DNA from: CAZWCX01 sp964632945
GTDB taxonomy: Bacteria; Planctomycetota; MHYJ01; WSZJ01; CAZWCX01
NCBI GenBank assembly: GCA_964632945.1
Contig: CAZWCX010000138.1
Span: 1 to 17,972, forward strand
Direction of reading: 5' to 3'
Length of the DNA stretch: 17,972 nucleotides
Part shown: piece by piece, positions 15,182 to 17,972 of the stretch
How the letters are laid out: the number at the start of each line of letters is the position of its first letter
How positions within the stretch are numbered: position 1 is the first letter of the stretch
Position numbers and translations under genes: made by a program
The notes under the pieces: model-generated
What the model saw: only the letters and a program-made list of their open reading frames with translations
What the model was told of the DNA's origin: nothing
The model's database searches: none

Positions 15182-15228
15182 GGCGAATCGCCCCTTGCGG
15201 GCAGGGGAACCCGGGAGCCGGATCCCGG
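15182..15228 (+). other. three consecutive hairpins before the MaoC gene
   Basis: The 94-nt gap between the MoaB-like and MaoC genes holds GGCG/CGCC (15182-15192), CCCCT/AGGGG (15191-15207, one bulge) and CCGGGA/TCCCGG (15211-15228, 6-nt loop). No T-run follows any of them. The region could terminate the upstream transcript in a Rho-assisted way or structure the leader of the MaoC mRNA. No clear promoter is visible here. Confidence 0.4.
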
Positions 15229-15269
15229 CGCGCTCTCCGGCCGCTCGCGGAATCGGAGGATTCGAGTTC

Positions 15270-15764
15270 ATGGCGTATCAGCCTCGCGGCAAGACCTTCG
15301 AGGAGTTCGCCCCCGGCGAGTCCTTCGAAACCCCCCGTCGCACCGTCACGGAGGCCGATATCGTCAATTTCGCCGGCCTGTCGGGGGACTTCAACGCGCT
15401 CCACCTGGACGAGGAATTCGCGCGCACGACCCCGTACGGCAAGCGCATTGCCCACGGCATGCTGGTCCTGTCGATCGTGACCGGCCTGTCGCAGCAGTCC
15501 GGGCAGTTCGAGGGAACCGTACTCGGCTTTCTGGGACTCACCGGAAAATTCACGGGGCCGACGTTCGCCGGAGATACCCTTCACGCCGTATTCCGGGTCG
15601 AGAACGCCAAGGCCACCCGGAAGCCGGATCGCGGCGTGGTCGTGTTCGCGATCACGGTCGTGAACCAGCGCGGGGAGACCGTGGCGGAAACGGAATGGAC
15701 GGTGATGATGCGCCGGCGTTCCGGAGGGGAGGCGGCACCGGCGTCGGCGGAGGAGAAGGCATGA
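15270..15764 (+). CDS. MaoC-type (R)-specific enoyl-CoA hydratase
   Basis: This is a 164-residue single hot-dog domain protein that hydrates trans-2-enoyl-CoA to (R)-3-hydroxyacyl-CoA, or does the reverse dehydration. The hydratase-2 motif is intact: Asp40 and His45 in GDFNALHLDEEFA, followed by TPYGKRIAHGML (54-65). The start at ATG 15270 is chosen because GGAGGA lies 9 nt upstream and the family N-terminus (the TFEEFAPGE block) begins just after it; a longer frame from 15195 has no homology-like sequence. Its stop overlaps the start of the FabG-type gene by 4 nt (ATGA), so the two are translationally coupled and probably act in succession on one substrate. The C-terminal 15 residues are Ala/Glu-rich. 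Confidence 0.92.
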   Translation: MAYQPRGKTFEEFAPGESFETPRRTVTEADIVNFAGLSGDFNALHLDEEFARTTPYGKRIAHGMLVLSIVTGLSQQSGQFEGTVLGFLGLTGKFTGPTFAGDTLHAVFRVENAKATRKPDRGVVVFAITVVNQRGETVAETEWTVMMRRRSGGEAAPASAEEKA

Positions 15765-16510
15765 AACGACTGGACGGGCGGGTCGCGATCATCACCGGGG
15801 CGGGCAGCGGAATCGGGCAGGCGACCGCGCTGCGCTTCGCCGAGGAGGGGGCCCGCATCCTGGTCGCGGACATCCACCTCGAGTCGGCGCTCGCCACCGC
15901 GTCGAAGATCGAGGCGGCGGGCGGCGCGGCCCGCGCCTTGCGGCTCGATGTCGCGGACGCCGGCTCCGTCCGCGCGGCCGTCGATGCCGCCCGCCATGCC
16001 TGGGAACGAATCGACATCCTGATCAACAACGCGGGCATCACCCGCGACGCCATGATCCACAAGATGGACGATGCCCAGTGGGAGCAGGTGCTGGACGTGA
16101 ACCTGAAAGGAACGTTCTTCTGCTGCCGCGCCGTCGCCCCCCACATGGCGGAGCGGAAGTCGGGCCGGATCGTCAACACCGCTTCCGTCGCCGTGCGCGG
16201 CAACATCGGCCAGGTGAACTACTCGGCTTCGAAGGCCGGCGTGATCGGGATCACCCGCTCCCTGGCGCTCGAAATGGCCCGCCACGGGGTGAACGTCAAT
16301 TGCGTGGCGCCAGGCGGAACCGACACCCCGATCCTGGGGACGATCCCGGATGCCGTCCGGGCCAAACTCCTGGAAGCGATCCCGTTCCGCCGCCTGGCCC
16401 AACCCCGCGACATCGCCAACGCCCACCTCTTCCTGTGCTCCGAGGAGTCCGCCTACATCACCGGCCAGGTATTGTTCGTGGACGGCGGCGCCAGCCTGGG
16501 AATCCTCTAG
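15761..16510 (+). CDS. fabG: FabG-type short-chain dehydrogenase (3-oxoacyl reductase / 3-hydroxyacyl dehydrogenase)
   Basis: This is a 249-residue classical SDR that interconverts 3-oxoacyl and (R)-3-hydroxyacyl thioesters. It shows the cofactor loop TGAGSGIG (12-19), NNAG (89-92), Asn114, and the catalytic triad Ser142, Tyr154, Lys158 (NYSASK), plus a C-terminal QVLFVDGG block. Asp37 at the end of strand 2 (VADIHLE) is usually a sign of NAD(H) rather than NADPH preference, which would favour an oxidative role or acyl-CoA work over fatty acid synthesis. The loop after strand 6 reads VAPGGTDTP, where FabG usually has VAPGFIDT. It overlaps maoC by 4 nt and is followed after 3 nt by ruvA. The symbol denotes family; whether this is the essential FAS II reductase is unproven. 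Confidence 0.88.
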   Translation: MKRLDGRVAIITGAGSGIGQATALRFAEEGARILVADIHLESALATASKIEAAGGAARALRLDVADAGSVRAAVDAARHAWERIDILINNAGITRDAMIHKMDDAQWEQVLDVNLKGTFFCCRAVAPHMAERKSGRIVNTASVAVRGNIGQVNYSASKAGVIGITRSLALEMARHGVNVNCVAPGGTDTPILGTIPDAVRAKLLEAIPFRRLAQPRDIANAHLFLCSEESAYITGQVLFVDGGASLGIL

Positions 16511-16513
16511 ACC

Positions 16514-17098
16514 ATGTATGACTTCATTCGCGGCGAATTGGTCGAGCGACTTCCCACGTCGGCCGTGGTGGATTGCGCGGGAGTCGGCTGGAAGCTGCTC
16601 ATCACGCTGGCCACCTATACGCAGCTTCCCCCGTCGGGTGAGGTTAAACTCTTCGCGCACCTGCACGTCCAGGAGGACGATCAGCGGCTCTACGGATTCC
16701 ATTCGCGCGACGAACGGCAGATGTTCCGCATGCTGCGGCTGGTGAGCGGCATCGGTCCGACCACCGCCATCAACATCCTGTCCGGGATGAGCCCGGAGGG
16801 CCTGCGCTCGGCGATCGCCGCCCAGGACACCGCCGCGCTGAAACGGGTCCGGGGCATCGGCAAGAAACTGGCGGAGCGGATCGTCGTGGAGCTCAAGGAC
16901 GCCTTCGCCGGGGTCCCGACGTCCGCGGCCGCCGGCGGTACGACGACCGCAGGTCCGGCGGTGGACGCGGTCCTGGCCCTGCTCTCGCTCGGCTATGCGC
17001 GTTCCGCCGCCGAGGAGGCGGTGCGCAAGGTGCAGGCGGAGGAGGGTGCTGGACTGTCCGCATCGGACTTGATACGATCCGCCCTTCGCCGGATTTGA
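16514..17098 (+). CDS. ruvA: Holliday junction branch migration protein RuvA
   Basis: This is a 194-residue protein that binds Holliday junctions as a tetramer and loads the RuvB motor. Domain I is an OB fold (residues 1-65, MYDFIRGELVE start, GVGW, YGF at 60-62). Domain II has two helix-hairpin-helix motifs, LVSGIGPTTA (76-85) and RVRGIGKKLAERIVVELKD (111-129). A flexible Ala/Gly/Thr linker (133-148) leads to domain III (149-194), the RuvB-binding helical bundle with ALLSLGY. Length is normal. The ATG at 16514 is 3 nt after the FabG stop; a good Shine-Dalgarno sequence is lacking (GGGA only), so reinitiation from the upstream gene is likely. The usual neighbours ruvC and ruvB are not adjacent; a TPR lipoprotein gene follows. 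Confidence 0.96.
   Translation: MYDFIRGELVERLPTSAVVDCAGVGWKLLITLATYTQLPPSGEVKLFAHLHVQEDDQRLYGFHSRDERQMFRMLRLVSGIGPTTAINILSGMSPEGLRSAIAAQDTAALKRVRGIGKKLAERIVVELKDAFAGVPTSAAAGGTTTAGPAVDAVLALLSLGYARSAAEEAVRKVQAEEGAGLSASDLIRSALRRI
17050..17078 (+). promoter_or_regulatory. candidate promoter inside the ruvA 3' end
   Basis: TGGACT (17050-17055) and TACGAT (17073-17078) are spaced by 17 nt, each matching four of six consensus bases. The -10 box is followed by CCGCCC, which resembles the downstream sequence of the dehydrogenase and uvrB promoters. It would drive the TPR lipoprotein gene with a leader of about 48 nt. Confidence 0.35.
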
Positions 17099-17133
17099 CG
17101 CGATCGGGCAAGGTTCCAAGGAAGGAGGGCGGA

Positions 17134-17922
17134 ATGCCCTGGACACGCCTCTGCGCCGGAATTCTATCCCTCGCCTTGACTGCGGGATGCGTCAGCGATC
17201 CGGAACCGGTGTCGCCCGACCGGCCGGGACGCTTTTCGGTCGACGAGCTCTACAACCTGGGCATGGACTACTTCCAGGGCGGGAAATTCGACCTGGCCGA
17301 ACGTCAGTTCGCGCACGTGCTGGAGAAAGATCCCAACCACGCCGACGGGAATCTGGCGATGGCGAACACCTACTACTACCTCGCGAAGCTGTATCGTGCG
17401 AAGGGGGAGAAAAAGCGCGCGATCGACTACCTGAATGGGTCGGTGCAACGCTTCCAGCGCTCGATGAAACTCAAGCCGACCTCGCCGGAACCGTATCTGG
17501 GACTGGCCATCGTTTACCTGGAGGATCCGGCGTTCTACCCGAATGCGGTGGAAAACCTGAACAAGGCCCTTGCCATGGATCCCGACAATCGGGAAAAGAA
17601 CCTGCGGGCCCACTTCTACCTGGGCTCGGCCTGTGGACTCACGGGCGATCTGGCCAAGTCCGCACACCATTATGAAACCTACCTGGATATGTTCCCGTTC
17701 GCGCCCGACCGGCCGGACGTGGAGGACATCCTGGAGGACAACTACAAGCGCCGGGGATTGAGATACGTTCGCAAACCGCCCCCGACGATGGGAGCCCCCC
17801 CGCAGCAACCCGGAGAGGGTGAAAACGCGCCCGATCCCACCGCCGGGGAGCCTCCGGCGGGGACGAGTCCGAAAACCTCCGCCACGCCCGAACCGGCGGC
17901 TCGACCGTCGGGACGGCGCTAG
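17134..17922 (+). CDS. TPR-repeat lipoprotein
   Basis: This is a 262-residue probable lipoprotein. The N-terminus MPWTRLCAGILSLALTAGC carries a short hydrophobic stretch and a lipobox-like LTAGC with Cys19, so membrane anchoring by lipid is likely, though Thr at -3 is not the commonest residue. Residues 33-215 hold TPR units, for example YNLGMDYFQGGKFDLAERQF with HVLEKDPNHADG, then PYLGLAIVYLEDP, and AHFYLGSACGLTGDLAKSAHHYETYL. Residues 220-262 are Pro/Gly/Ala-rich and disordered. The ATG at 17134 follows GGAAGGAGGG and gives the lipobox at the right distance; a frame starting 39 nt earlier would not. It lies 35 nt after ruvA. TPR lipoproteins often serve secretion or outer-membrane assembly, but no specific role can be assigned. 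Its TAG stop begins repeat copy B. Confidence 0.87.
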   Translation: MPWTRLCAGILSLALTAGCVSDPEPVSPDRPGRFSVDELYNLGMDYFQGGKFDLAERQFAHVLEKDPNHADGNLAMANTYYYLAKLYRAKGEKKRAIDYLNGSVQRFQRSMKLKPTSPEPYLGLAIVYLEDPAFYPNAVENLNKALAMDPDNREKNLRAHFYLGSACGLTGDLAKSAHHYETYLDMFPFAPDRPDVEDILEDNYKRRGLRYVRKPPPTMGAPPQQPGEGENAPDPTAGEPPAGTSPKTSATPEPAARPSGRR

Positions 17923-17972
17923 TGGGGCTTCAACCTTGATTTCCCAGGTTGGTCCGGTCGCTTTTCGCGCCG
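17920..17972 (+). repeat. 3'-end repeat element, copy B
   Basis: The block starts at the TAG stop of the TPR lipoprotein gene and reaches the window edge. It matches copy A (1-53, read on the minus strand) at roughly 42 of 52 aligned positions with one gap. AACCT (17932-17936) pairs with AGGTT (17946-17950) in a 5-bp stem with a 9-nt loop, extendable by a C-G pair; the same stem in copy A uses a T-G wobble. Each copy lies at the 3' end of an unrelated gene, in the same orientation relative to that gene. Confidence 0.7.

Noticed and set aside
17920..17972. End elements as simple Rho-independent terminators
   Set aside because: The conserved AAYCT/AGGTT stem is short and A/T-containing, and the TTTT run lies about 12-15 nt beyond it rather than directly after; the run is itself followed by CGCGCC.

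Overview
The window is GC-rich bacterial chromosome (roughly two-thirds G+C by eye). It holds 13 protein-coding genes with tight spacing and no tRNA, rRNA, CRISPR array, transposase or phage gene that I can see. The content includes a secreted squalene-cyclase-fold protein without cyclase residues, large periplasmic TPR proteins, a GH57-like secreted protein and an AAA+ ATPase with an N-terminal winged helix. This suits an environmental lineage such as Planctomycetota or another poorly cultured Gram-negative phylum. That assignment is a low-confidence impression from gene content, not a phylogenetic result. GTG starts are used at least twice.

Layout. (1) 51-6048, minus strand: a four-gene run read right to left, made of a SAM methyltransferase, a secreted HExxH metalloprotease-like protein with a long TPR array (ATGA overlap), a secreted GH57/GH38-fold protein (8-nt gap) and an AAA+ ATPase (75-nt gap holding two strong hairpins). 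(2) 6150-10717, plus strand: a D-2-hydroxyacid dehydrogenase, a membrane-anchored GAF-GGDEF protein with a GGEEM active site, and uvrB. (3) 10956-13384, minus strand: a cytoplasmic GAF-GGDEF protein with intact active and inhibitory sites, then a secreted alpha/alpha-toroid protein placed upstream of it and read the same way. (4) 13546-17922, plus strand: a secreted triple-parvulin prolyl isomerase, a MoaB/MogA-like protein, a MaoC hydratase overlapping a FabG-type dehydrogenase, ruvA, and a TPR lipoprotein.

How they may work together. The first cluster looks like an envelope or extracellular module whose function is unknown to me. MaoC and FabG form a plausible two-step acyl-thioester pair. 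The two GGDEF proteins flank uvrB but probably differ in activity. RuvA and UvrB are DNA repair housekeeping proteins, each away from its usual partners.

The most unusual signal lies at the two ends of the window. The last gene on each side ends in a TAG stop that forms the first three bases of a shared element of about 53 nt, in inverted orientation relative to each other. The two copies are about 80% identical, and one stem keeps its pairing through a U-G to C-G change. I do not recognise the element. A second shared signal is a promoter block, TTGCA-(N18)-TATCGTC-N-GCGCGA, seen upstream of both the dehydrogenase and uvrB.
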